A stretch of 64,000 nucleotides of DNA, from positions 6,213,501 to 6,277,500 of the forward strand of contig CM018032.1 in NCBI GenBank assembly GCA_008638375.1. The letters are read 5' to 3'. The notes beneath the pieces are model-generated. The model saw only the letters and a list, made by a program, of their open reading frames with translations. It was not told the DNA's origin and did not search any database. Of the stretch, positions 13,162 through 24,572 are shown piece after piece (position 1 is the stretch's first letter; every line of letters begins with the position of its first letter). The stretch is from Nyssa sinensis. Taxonomy: Eukaryota > Streptophyta > Magnoliopsida > Cornales > Nyssaceae. A program made the translations under genes and the position numbers.

Positions 13162-13844
13162 CAGGGCGGAGCTACAAAGGGGGGCACCTGCCCCCACTGA
13201 GATTTTAAAAAAAATTATGATTAATCAAATATTTTAGAGGTTTTAAAAAAAAATTAAATTTGTCCCCACTAAATATATATATATATATTAATTTGTCCCC
13301 ACAATGAGTTTTTCCGTAAGTTTTTAAATTATTTATATTTGGGGATAGATGTACATTGAAAAAAATAAAATATTAATAATAAAATAATTAAGTTAAACCA
13401 TTTGTAGTAATTTAAGTTTTTTAAATAATTAATGGTTTTGAATAAAATAAAAACAAAGTAATAAAAAAATCCTAAGCTCAAATTTCATATGCTAATAATT
13501 ATAATTGATGTACTTAGATAACTTAGTTACATATCTTCTTTATTAGATACGTTGTTTCATTTTTCAAATATTAATCCTTCAATTGTTTTGTTCCTATTAT
13601 ACTATCATTTCACATTAGCATGATTTTGACAATTTATTTATTTATTAAATTCATTTTACCTCTTCTATTGATGATTTAGTGATTAATAAAAAAATTAATT
13701 AATTTTTTACTTCCTTAAAGGCCCTAATTAAAGACTTCGTTATTTTTCATTTAAGAATTTTTGTTCCAAATTTCCATTGGAACACATGTCATACAAGGAT
13801 TCTTAATATTACTTCCCTATTACATTTTTTATATACATAAAAAG

Positions 13845-13880
<36 letters not shown>

Positions 13881-14385
13881 TGTTTTAAGGATGTTTGAAG
13901 AATAATTGACTTGAAAAATATAACGAAAGTGCCTTCAAAGGATTTTAAAAGATATTTAAATTCCAAGTAAACAATTATCGTTAGTTTTTCTTTTATAACT
14001 CATTCAAAAATAAAATTGTTAAATAATTCCTATGGCTAATTTAAGGAATTATGAAATAAGAATTACCATTTTTATAAAAGTAATGTTAAAATCATGTGCA
14101 AATATTTTTATATGCAATAGTATGAATTATATATGTGCAAAAGTTGCGAATTTTTTTAGTTATAACGGAAAAGGTATAATTGATTAAATTCTACTTATTA
14201 TTATTATTATTATTATATTTTTTTTGTAAATGTTATATGATCAAACTTTCAAATTTTTATTTTTTTAATTATTCAAAATACATGTAGAAACGTTGTTACA
14301 TTTTCTAGATTTTACATAATCAAATATAATTTTATTTGTAAGTTTCAGTTGCCCCTATTGAGGCAAAATACTGTCTTTGTCCCTG
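13162..14385. mobile_element. Non-autonomous hAT-like element, 1.2 kb
   Basis: The left end is CAGGGCGGAGCTACAAAG and the right end, reversed, is CAGGGACAAAGACAG. The 8-bp sequence CATCCAAA occurs at 13154-13161 and 14386-14393. A CAGGG terminus with an 8-bp duplication is typical of the hAT superfamily. The interior is AT-rich with TA and GA runs near 13846-13880 and has no transposase ORF. Confidence 0.7.
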
Positions 14386-14920
14386 CATCCAAAGGGTGTT
14401 CTTTCGCAAAACACACAGCAAAAGTTTCATGCCAATTTTGTTTTCCATTTTTGTGTATAACCCAAGAAAAGAGAAATTTTAGACAGAGGAAATACTGAAG
14501 AGATGAGTATGAGAGAGAGTTGTCTTACATTTTTGTGTATAAGCAAATAATTTCTTATCTTATCTTATTTCATTTTATCTCTATAACCCAGATGAAAATA
14601 CACAGGTTATATATTATAATGTCATCATATAGATTGGAAGAATTCATGCAATCTGAGCAAGACACTTATCTCACTTATTAGTAAACTATATATTATAATT
14701 AAATATAATAGTTGACTTACGAGTATAAGACTACATAAATATCTAAGTATGATAACAACTAATGTAAAATAACTATAAGTCAATTTGACAATTTATAAAA
14801 TTTATCCACCTAAGTATTATGACAATCTGAGCAAGACACGTCCCTACTTTTACTTTTTTTACTTCTTACCTAATGTTTCTTTTTAAAAAAAAGTCAATAA
14901 TAACTTACTGTATTTTTCGG
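14386..14920. other. AT-rich spacer between two hAT-like elements
   Basis: No ORF, promoter or repeat recognised beyond AT-rich low complexity. Confidence 0.5.
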
Positions 14921-15189
14921 CCAGGGTGGAGGGACATGTAGACTAGGGGGCTATAACCCCTAACATTTTGCCATTTTTTATTTTACATATAAACCTTATT
15001 CTAATTCTGAGAAGAAAAAAATGTTTTCTTTCAAATCTTGTAAATAAAAATTACATGTAAATCTATCTCCGATTTTGAGAATAAAAAATGTTTCTATTAA
15101 AATCCCCCCAACCCAACTAGAAAAAAAAAAAAAAAAAAAAAAAAAAACCGAAAATTCTAGCCCCCTAAATTTTTTTGGCTCCGCCGATG
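14921..15189. mobile_element. Small hAT-like MITE
   Basis: The ends are CCAGGGTGGAGGGACATG and, reversed on the right, CATCGGCGGAGCCAAAAA; both lead into a G-run with GGGGGCTA. Flanks are TTTTTCGG (14913-14920) and TTTTTTGG (15190-15197), an 8-bp duplication with one C/T change. A long A-run lies at 15121-15147. No coding capacity. Confidence 0.55.
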
Positions 15190-15197
15190 TTTTTTGG

Positions 15198-15899
15198 GTT
15201 TCAATCCTTCAATTTTTTCCTTTTATTAATAAAAAAATAAAATGATTGATACATTTTATTATCCTATACAATTTCAATTGTTACTATTTTTCAATATATT
15301 TTGACCATTACTAGTTGACAATTTGCCAAATTTGTTATTTGTTGCTTAACTATCAGTGATAATGGTTGTTCGATGTATATTATTAATGTATATAATGATG
15401 TATAAGTTAGGGTTGGGGATAATTGTATAGTTTACAGAATATTTTGACATGTTTTCTTTATTCCCTTTTCTTTTTCTGTACTTGCCTTATATAACCACCC
15501 AACTCTTTTATATGAATTTGTCAAATGCCACCAATCTCGTGTGATGTCACACATTTGCATGTACCATCCATGCACTTCCCACGAGCTGTCACACGCATTG
15601 CTTCATTCTAGTCCTACCACATGTGCCCTATTGCCACGTCGGCAACCACATCATCATTGCCACATTAGCTTCCATTGTTACATCATGCTAGTCACAACTA
15701 GTTCAATCTAGAGGTGATTTACCCCTAAACTGGTTCAACATTCAAAACTTAACACAGTTGGTTCACCTATTTTTGGCCTATTCAAGTCCAGTTCAGACCG
15801 GCTCCTAACTAATTTGGACCTTTTAAGTCCAATTTGGCCCCAATTTTGCCTACTTTACTTTCTACAATCTCTTTCTGTCACTTTTCATTCATAATTTCT
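15198..15899. other. Leader side of the copia remnant
   Basis: Non-coding. The stretch 15530-15840 (repeated CACAT/CACG words, then TGGTTCA repeats) directly precedes the copia gag remnant and may be its 5' untranslated part. LTR boundaries could not be fixed. Confidence 0.3.
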
Positions 15900-18540
15900 A
15901 TAGTATGAAGTGTCTTGATGCTTCCCAGCCAATTACAATCATCCTAAATGACCCAAATTAGATCATTTAGGCTCAAACAATGTTTATCATTCTCGAAGGA
16001 CGCAAGCTATGGCAATGCATTACTAGTATAGTTGAGCCTCAAGAAGGAAAGGAAGAGACTAGTGAAAAATTTGCAAAATGTTTTTAGAGTGGGATAACAA
16101 GAATCATCATATCATCACATAGCTTCGCAACACTACCGTCACTTATATCAATCTTTAGTTTGGTCGTTTCACAATTGCCAAATTGGTTTGGGATTTCTTA
16201 GTAGCTCATACACAAGTGTTGATCTCACTCACCAATACCAGCTTATAAGTACCCTTCATCGTATGCAACATTAATTTAGACAGTCAATCGACAATTTTCT
16301 CTCTTAGATATACACACTTTGGGATCAATTGACACCTTTAGAACCCACATGAAGCTATCATCTTGATGCTGAGAAGTTTGCCACTTATCACGATTGGTAA
16401 TGTTTGATTCACTTTTTGATGACTATCAATGATCACTTTGAGCCAGTTCGAGCATACGTACTTCACTAAATCCCTCTTCCCACTCTAGAGCAAGCCATTT
16501 CGAAATTTTTTTCTAAAAAAGCACGCTTTGGTCTTCTTAGTTCCACATCAACAAATATAGTACTTGCAGCTTTCAGGCCTCACCAACACAAAGGGAAGTC
16601 AATCTATCCAGACTTTCTATAAGTACTACCACCTATCTGGGGTTTTTTGTTGGATTATCCTAACAAAGTATGCAATTTCTATCAAAAGCTTGGGTTTGGG
16701 CATTATCAAGATGTTTTCCCTAAAAATCCCAAGCGATAGAGATGAGAAAACTGGTTAAAAAGCAAACCTAGTAATAACTGGTTAAAAGGCAAACCTAGTA
16801 ATCAACCAAGATTTGGTGTGCATCCTCATATGTTGTTGATGAATGTTCTCATACATATGTTTTTCCTTCTCCATCCTTCTCTATTACTAATCGTGAAGCC
16901 AACCTTAAATAGGTTCTTGCTCGTCCACTCTCCATTGCTATGTCTTCCACTTCTAGTAAGTCTTCTTAGTTTTTTGACTCCGCCTAGTACAATTACATAC
17001 TTCAAATTCTAGTATTTTCTCTTCCAAAACTTTTGGTTCCCATATTCCATCCATTTACACTATAGATGGCTCACATATGTTTGTTAGTCACATCACAAAG
17101 GTCTCCACTTCTCATACATTCCTTTCCAACGCTTATCTCATACTCAAACTATCTTTAAATCTAATTTTTGTGGGTCAATTATGTGATCTTGGACTAAATG
17201 TTATTTTCTTGGTTCTAGTTATTGTGTGCGAGATCCATAAACGAGGAAGACCATTGGAATAGGTCGTAAGCTTAGCCATTTGTTTGAGCTCATCCATATC
17301 CACCTTCTCATATCACTTATCCAATTTCATGTGTTCTTTCTATCTACACTATTTCTCTTACCAAACTTTGGCACTCACAATTTAGTTATGCTTCTTTTGG
17401 CCATCTACAAACTTTAGTATCTAGTGGGTTGTTAGGTTCAGTTAAAATAGAAAATGTTTTTTATTTATCTTGTCATTTTGTAAAACAACCTCGTTTACCT
17501 TTTAATAAAAGTGATTCTATTTATTCTGCTCCTTCTAATTTAGTGCACTCCGATGTCTAGGACCTTTTCCCGATCCTACAATAGGAGGGTCCATATACTT
17601 TTCATTTTTATTGATGATTATTCTCGATGTACCTAAACATATCTCGTGAAAAAATGATCGGAGTTACCCCAAATTTATTTTGACTTTGGTCACGTGATAA
17701 AAACGCAATTCTCTCATACTAACAAAATCTTCCGAACTGATAATGCCATAGAATATAAAGAAATTAGGTTTTTAAATGCCTTTCGTCAACACGGTACACT
17801 TTCTTATTGTTTTTGTCTTGGAACTTCTCGACAAAATGGTTATGCTGAACAAAAACATAAGCATATCTTAGACACTGTTCGGGCTCTTCTCATTGTGGCT
17901 TCATGCCCTGGACATTGTTGGAGCAAAGCCGCTCTCACTTCTATCTATACCATCAATCACTTTCATTCTCCTATCATCAATAACTAGTCTCCATATGAAT
18001 GCCTTTGTAGAGCTTCTCCTAATTATAGCCTCTTTAGGGTGTTAGTTGTGCTTGTTTTATTTTTCTTCAACCCCATGAAAGCAACAAGTTAAATTCTCAA
18101 GCTCATCTCTATTGTTTCTTAGGTTATGGAATTGAACATAAATTTATAGGTGTTAGAATCCAACCTCCAAGAGACTTTGTATTTCTCGTCATGTCATATT
18201 TTGAGAATACAAAATGTTTTCCTCCATTTTTTTGTTTCACTTATCTTCTCCTCCGACCTCTTCATTATTTACTGATTTCTCTGTTGACTTTTTTCCTAAT
18301 GAGACATCTAAGGTTACCCTTGTGGTCTCCCATGAGTCATTTGCTCTGTCTACTAATCCTACCACTAACGCTGGTCCACATGCATCAACCCCTCTTCTAA
18401 TGATTCCACTACTGATCAACAACTTTATCGTTCTACCCGAGTAAGAGATACACACGTCCATCTTTGTGATTATCATTGACTTTACACTATTTTTTCTCAT
18501 CACGAGCCTTAATCATATCGTGAGGCAAGTTCTAGCCCCC
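15900..18540 (+). pseudogene. Degraded Ty1/copia gag-integrase, reverse transcriptase missing
   Basis: Pieces of a copia polyprotein run in order but are broken by many stops and frameshifts. A gag part at about 15930-16760 includes HHIITWLRNT and LQFGRFTIAKLVWDFL. A GAG-pre-integrase part with a LWHSQF match lies near 17370. The integrase core is an intact 97-codon piece at 17694-17987 (FRTDNAIEYK, GTSRQNGYAEQKHKHILDTV, INHFHSPI), followed by a target-linker part (YGIEHKF-like) to about 18200. Remains near 18420-18540 (RSTRVRDTHVHLCDYH, then EP.SYREAS) mark the junction where reverse transcriptase would begin; the homology stops there. Reverse transcriptase and RNase H are absent, so this copy cannot move by itself. 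Confidence 0.8.
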
Positions 18541-18699
18541 TACTCTCATGCTCTTTTTTTCTTCCTTTTTGGTAAAATAACGAACATCAATTTATAAGTT
18601 TTAGGAAAAATAACACAAGCATCTCATATAATTTCACTCATGTTTATTTAACTTTCATAATTTAAAATTTAATAGATACACTCCTTCAGTCCCAATACC

Positions 18700-18905
18700 C
18701 ATTGGCGGACCTACATGTATGGTGAGGGGGCTATCCCCCCACCCAAAGTTTTGGAATTTAGACATTTTATCCTTAATTTTTATAGGAATTTTTAAAAAAA
18801 TTAAGAGTTACCCCCCCAAATTTTCATATTTTTATAAAAACTCCTCTTAAATTTTGACTTTTATCTTTTTGCCCTCCCAAACTTCACTGTCCCGGTTTGC
18901 CAATG
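18700..18905. mobile_element. Small hAT-like MITE with perfect 8-bp duplication
   Basis: The ends are CATTGGCGGACC and, reversed, CATTGGCAAACCGGGAC. CCAATACC occurs at 18692-18699 and 18906-18913. The 206-bp interior carries GAGGGGGCTA and its counterpart CCTCCCAAA and no ORF. It sits just downstream of the copia remnant. A further partial CCAATACC copy to the right may have provided the target. Confidence 0.7.
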
Positions 18906-19201
18906 CCAATACCAATACCAATACCATTAGACATCCCTTGCCCTCAACTAGATATTGTCCAAATCATGATTGCAACAATTTTGACAAGTGCCTTAAAAAC
19001 AACTAAATAAATGCATCAGAGCCAATAATTATTTATTGTATTTTCATGGTTTTAAAAAAATAAAACATAAAATCCAACTAGTCTTATATAGTAAAATATG
19101 CAGAAAATTAGTCACAAGATTGTTACCCCTCGACACCGTTGAAATACAGAAGCCATTGATGATAAATTCAATGGTCATGAACGAAGTTGAATTTTGAGTT
19201 C

Positions 19202-19302
19202 GTGTGTGTGTGTGTGTATTTATATATATGTGTGTGTGTGTGTGTCTCGATCTCTCTCTATACACACACACACACACATATATATATATGTGTGTGTGTG
19301 TG

Positions 19303-19346
<44 letters not shown>
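19202..19346. repeat. Compound microsatellite forming a long inverted repeat
   Basis: The order is (GT)n, TA-rich, (TG)n, CTCTCT, (CA)8, (TA)n, (TG)7, then a GA run to 19346. The stretch 19251-19320 is nearly self-complementary about its TA centre near 19284: CTCTCTATA(CA)8 on the left pairs with (TG)7TATAGAGAG on the right. ORFs predicted here (SLSLSL, ERERER, HTHTHT) are translation artefacts. Confidence 0.9.
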
Positions 19347-19352
<6 letters not shown>

Positions 19353-20046
19353 CATGTATCATATATGAAACGTGGTTGACTTGCATCAGTTTACTTAATG
19401 AGGAAAATTTAAAAGCATGAATCATCCACTCCTCGAAGCGTTGAAAGCAAGAGGACAGTATTCTAATACGTAGTATAATTCATCACTCTATCTACCATGA
19501 CGTATAGGTAGAGTAGATAAATATTAATATGACATTTAAAATGAGTAGGTTTAAAAGTTTAATTCTCATCGCTAATGATAAAAAATAAAACTAAAAAGAG
19601 TGAAAGAACAAGTTTTCATGCAATATACACCACACAACAACATAACCCAAGCCATTATCATATTCTCACACATTTTAGAGGATAATAAAAGTAAGAAATA
19701 ATCAAGTTCTACTCTTTCTTAGGTCACTGAAGATTTATCTGATCGTTAATCTCAAGATCTCGAAATTAGTTGAGGCACGCGTAAGTCGATCTGAACACCT
19801 GATTATCAAAAAAAAAAAAGAGTAAGAAACACGGGGAAAAAAGTTGCATTAGCACTTCTATAACTTTTTTTCTAGCTAGTAACAATTCATAAATCCCTAA
19901 ATTACAAGCGTTTAATTAATTAGTAATAAGATCTTCCAAAACATATAGCATTAAGTACGTATGAACATAGTAAGCCTCAAGGACAAACTAAGCAACTAGG
20001 GTCTTCAAAAAATAGTGCTACAAACAAACCAAGCTGTTCGTGAATA
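19347..20046. other. Intergenic, only a SINE recognised
   Basis: No gene supported. It contains the SINE copy annotated at 19719-19819; the rest is AT-rich and unremarkable. Confidence 0.5.
19719..19819 (+). mobile_element. 5'-truncated, diverged SINE
   Basis: GGTCACTGAAGATTTATCTG, then GATCGTTAATCTCAAG and AATTAGTTGAGGCACGCGTA, ending CACCTGATTATC plus an A-run. This matches from memory the body and tail of a SINE type widespread in eudicots (usual form ATTAGTCGAGGTGCGCG...GTTATC-A(n)). The tRNA-like head is not recognisable. Confidence 0.55.
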
Positions 20047-20186
20047 ATTCAAATTTAACTTGATTATAATTCGTTCAAATTCAATTAGTTTAATAAAAGT
20101 GTCAAACTCAAACCAAATTCAAATTTAACTCGATTATAATTCGTTCAAACTCAATTAGTTTAATAAAAGTGTCAAACTCAAGCCAG
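20047..20186. repeat. Two-copy 70-bp tandem repeat inside a dispersed repeat
   Basis: ATTCAAATTTAACT starts at 20047 and again at 20117; the two 70-bp units differ at only a few positions. They lie in a longer repeat-like stretch, about 20025-20750, rich in TTGAGCTTGAGC-type words, which resembles a common plant MITE-like repeat, with a (TA)n run at about 20284-20317. Confidence 0.75.
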
Positions 20187-20281
20187 GTTAATACGACACA
20201 TTAATTTATTAAATTACTTTAATATTTTAACTTGTATATTTGTTTAGGCTTATTTGTTTGGCTCATTTAGACTCAATATTA

Positions 20282-20320
<39 letters not shown>

Positions 20321-20749
20321 CGCACGCGCTTAAAAAAAAGGTGGACTCAAATCATCCATTTTAATGATAATGTCTCACACATCAAATACAATACCACTCA
20401 CTTAGTCAATGCTTGAATTTGAGCTTGAGCTTCAACTTGGTTAGTCATTTAAGCCGAGTCAATTTCAAACATAGCTAATATTAATATGAGTGAGTCTAGA
20501 TAGCAGGTGAGTTGACTTGAAAAATATGTAATAAATTCAAAAAATTCAAGTATAATTCACTAATCTTACAACTAATAAAATTTCCGGACTACTTCATAGG
20601 TGGAAATAGATTTGTCTTAGATTAATCTGACAAAAAGTTGAATTACCACTTTCTTTAACCGAAACAATAATATATATATTTACTGAACTTAAAGGTATTT
20701 GAACTTGGGCTTGAGCAGAGTTTCAAAACTCAAATGTTACTCGGTTGCA

Positions 20750-20779
20750 GCCATGGCCATGGCCATGGCCATGGCCATG
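20750..20779. repeat. (GCCATG)5 hexanucleotide repeat
   Basis: Five perfect copies of GCCATG. The unit is a near-palindrome that also contains CCATGG. No ORF of substance uses it. Confidence 0.95.
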
Positions 20780-21660
20780 CCCCTTACTATTCTCAATTTT
20801 TTTATACTTTTAAAAAATAATTTTACAAACACCCCTTTAATTCAAGGTATTGTCTCATTATTTTAAAATTTTCACTTTATCCCATTTTAGTTTAATTTGA
20901 CTCTTTTATGAAATTTTTATCAATTTTTTGTTTAGTTCAAAGTTTGAGTGTTTTGTTATTTATTGAATTTCTTGTTTAATTTATTAACTTTTTTTTATAT
21001 CAATAAATTTATTTTTTTATCAAAAATGTTTTAAATCATTATTAACCATTTTTATACATTTTTTTTTTAATTTTTAAATTTAAGATGGAACATGAAAAAA
21101 AAAATTTATCCTTCCTAATCTAAATTCCGCCTCATTCCTGACTGCGGCCCGATAAAACACGGTCAGTTTTGTCCCTCACTTGGCCAGAGGCCAGACCCAC
21201 GAGATTTTTCGAAATGCACCGAAAAAGGAGTCAGGGAAGGAAGCACGTAGGATACTAGTCACACATGCGACAGCGATTGAGATTGAGACTGAGACACCCC
21301 TCATTACCTTATAAAAGAAAAGGAAAAAACAAAAGATGACGAGGTAGCAGGTGGGGACTATGGATAACCATCAATTTCAGTCCGCCAAACTCGGTCCATA
21401 CAAAATGGAACAAACTTGCCAGTCCACATTCGACTGTGACATATAACTTCTTTTTGGTGGTCATGTGACTCAGATGTGACACATAAAAACGCTTCCCTTA
21501 TTAGCATTCTATCTTCTAAAAGTTATTGGATATATACAGTACATCACGAGTTAATATATTTTTTTAATAATACTCTGTCATCTCCCTTCATCCCCCTTCA
21601 TTTTTTTTAAAAAATCCTTCAATCCAAACGAAGTGTTAGCATTGGAGATGTTCTGAGTGA

Positions 21661-21697
<37 letters not shown>

Positions 21698-23200
21698 GAT
21701 GCTTCATCCAAAGGTGTAAGCGAACATTGAGTCAGTAGAATGGCCTTTTTTATTTATTGTAAGTTCACCCATTTTATCACATCATGTTAGATAACTTTTT
21801 ATAATCCTAAAGAGTTGTATGGTTCCAACTTGGAATAACGCATGCTATAGTTTCATCCAATAAAATCTATAGTCACCTCACGTGCACCGTCAAACCTATC
21901 TCGATTTAGCTTCCAGTCATAGTTAAGTATCATCATTAGAAGTAAATGATTAACAAACAGCGCACACCATGGGACCACACCACCTTCTAAATTAAGTCCA
22001 AGTAAATTTATGAGGGGCTCAAAAAAAGTTAACCCTTCACTGCTAATCCTATTGCCATATTAGTTTTTACTTCATCATACATTTTCTATATCACATCAAT
22101 ATATCTAATTAATAACTTGTCTTTTATATAGTTAACCACAGTAACTCTCAAGGGACCATGTAATACACACACAAAATACACAGATAAACTCACCCACACC
22201 CACCTACCTTATTACCATATGAGCATTTATACATTCTAACATCAAATCACATTTTGCTTGTTTCATGTCTCCTGTCTTTGCTGAATTCATGTCCCCTGAA
22301 ATTGTAGAACATGGGCCATAAAGTTGATATCACAACAATTGTTGAGCTATGAATACCACCTTTGATCTTATACATGTATTAAACTGCTTTATATCATAAT
22401 AAAACATCAAAATTGTCAAATTTTCCGTTGATAGCAACTGATTCTTACACAGAGCATAGATCGTGGATTCAAACTTTTATCAGCATTGCGAGATTGTTGA
22501 CAAGAAACAGTCATAAACAAAGTAATGCCTCCAAAAGTTGGTTCTGCTTAGTGTTTACAAGTGTTTGGAACTAAAGGAGCCAAATTCCCCCTCAAGGAAG
22601 ATATATTGAAACAAATTTCATGGAACATACTGTGATGACAGAGAACACTAGTACTAGTAATTCCCGTTTTGGCACGGTCGTTCTAAAATAGGGAACACTT
22701 GCATTTCAGAATATTAACTTTAGTGATCAAATAAGTTTCTTCTTACATCTTTCCGTAATTTTCCTTTCCGGAGAAAAGTAATAAAAAAAAAAAAGATTAA
22801 CACAATCAAGAGGTTAACATAAATAGTAAATACATTCATTTAGTTCAATACCTCTACATACTTCATTTTAATATAATAAATTTTTATAACAATATGGAAA
22901 ACTTGTACACTTCAATAATATTAATCCTCCTTACTCATCTTTGAGCGAAAAGAAGAAAACACTCTGGTTGTTAGACCAACCTTGTATGCCACTCATGTCA
23001 TCTACATAAGCCTACTCCCTGTCATATCACATTTAAAGAATGTAGTGTGTTTTTGTTCCCATTTTGCGTACCATATCGATCCATATTCCAGAGAATATTG
23101 ATTTTATCAATGGATCATTATAACAAGAGAAAAATTGGCGGCACTAAATTACATCAACCAAAGCGATAAAACAAGAAGGCCAACAACAAAACTTTAACTT
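20780..23200. other. Intergenic, no gene recognised
   Basis: AT-rich DNA with a (TA)n(TG)n microsatellite at about 21661-21697 and a slightly GC-richer stretch at about 21120-21330. No ORF above 60 codons, no RNA gene and no defined element seen. Confidence 0.5.
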
Positions 23201-23432
23201 GTATGGTATAAGGCTATAGGTTTCATTATCTCAGTGCATTATATTCCCAGTTCCCATATCCTATCCAAAATCATGGAGCAGAATGTGCAGATGAATCCAG
23301 GTTCGAGAAATTACCAGCAATGAGGATGGTCTTGTGTTGTGCATCATATTATACTTGAGCAGTTTACGATAAAAGAATCCATGGAAATAGATCCACCTTT
23401 GTGATTCCCCATGCATATCTTCAAGGATACAA

Positions 23433-24523
23433 TCAATGAAGGTAGCCAAAACTTGCGAGTTGCAGCATAACCATTGGTAATGTCAACACGAAGCCAATGA
23501 ATCTGACCATCCAATTAGCCAGAAATGAATGGCCTTCCCACCAGCGGTCAAAAGACCACATCTTAAAGGGGAATATGTAGCCAACATAAAACTTGACTGC
23601 ATGACCTGCAAACAAATTATTTCCAAACAGGATATAAGAGTCAACTATAAAATAGTTAAGAAGGTTTCAAGTTTTCTAACCTAATTGTACATTAAACCAA
23701 TGGTATCTTTGATATACGTGTAAAATTGTAGACCAGCAACTCAACAAAACCAATCAAATTAGACGTTTAAACATTTATTTATAATTGAAGTTCAACCTTT
23801 AAGCACTTGCACAACAAATCACCATACTCGACAGCCAGCATCCATGGTGACACTCAACATAGGCACTACTGGACTCACCATCTGGCCTTTGCTCCAAATA
23901 ATATGTACCACCTTTTGGCAGCTCTCTCTCGGTCGGATGGTCCTCATATCATATAATATGCCATACTAGGAAGAAAAACAACAATGACATTCCCCAAGCT
24001 GTGTTGACTATCTTCTACTACTACAAGCATGAAGCATCAGCAAAAACCATTATTATTTATCCAGTTTCTGTTCTGCTCGAACAATATGCCACCATGTAAA
24101 GCAACTGTTGTTAATGGCATGGAATTCAAAATCTTGGTTAAACCAACAGGCATTATGCAATAAATCATAAGGACAAGACCATTTATGTGACTCAAATGCA
24201 ACCAGTACCGTGGTACATTTAGGGGTGGTGAGGAAGAAAAAAAAATATGATGGCCTGTATCATTTTCCTTTGCCAGCCCTGACTGGTAGGTGTATGAGCA
24301 CCGGAATGAGTATAATAAACACAAAATACAGGATCAATGGAAAAAATTTCCAAACAAAAAAAAAGAAAGTTGCCAGAAATACTTCAACATGTAGGTATAC
24401 AAAAAGAAAATAAATTCTGGGGGAATAAAAGTTAGAAAATACTGGAATAGGATCCATGGTTGTAAACTCACCTGCAGAGACAAATTTCTCAACACAAGCT
24501 TTTTCATATAGACTTCTTAGCAT
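23433..24523 (-). CDS. Unrecognised 74-residue Trp-rich small protein, two exons
   Basis: Exon 1 is 24523-24472 (ATG, 52 nt) with donor CAG|gtgagt; exon 2 is 23605-23433 (173 nt, ends TGA) with acceptor tttgcag|GT. The 225 nt are exactly 75 codons and the junction codon is intact (SAG|HAV). The protein has a short amphipathic start (MLRSLYEKACVEKFV), an aromatic segment FYVGYIFPFKMWSFDRWW, and one hydrophobic helix at about residues 50-70 (MVRFIGFVLTLPMVMLQLA) that could cross a membrane. Trp occurs at 34, 39, 40 and 49. The ATG is the first in frame, after in-frame stops; two short out-of-frame ATG ORFs precede it, so an additional upstream exon is possible. It lies 49 nt below the PPR stop on the same strand. 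I do not recognise the family. Confidence 0.6.
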
Positions 24524-24572
24524 GATAATGGAGAATATCCCATTTCCACCAAACTATCAAACTCCTCCCATA

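Noticed and set aside
24037..24324. 95-codon minus-strand ORF downstream of the PPR gene
   Set aside because: It lies within the 866-bp intron of the small protein gene and has no recognisable content.
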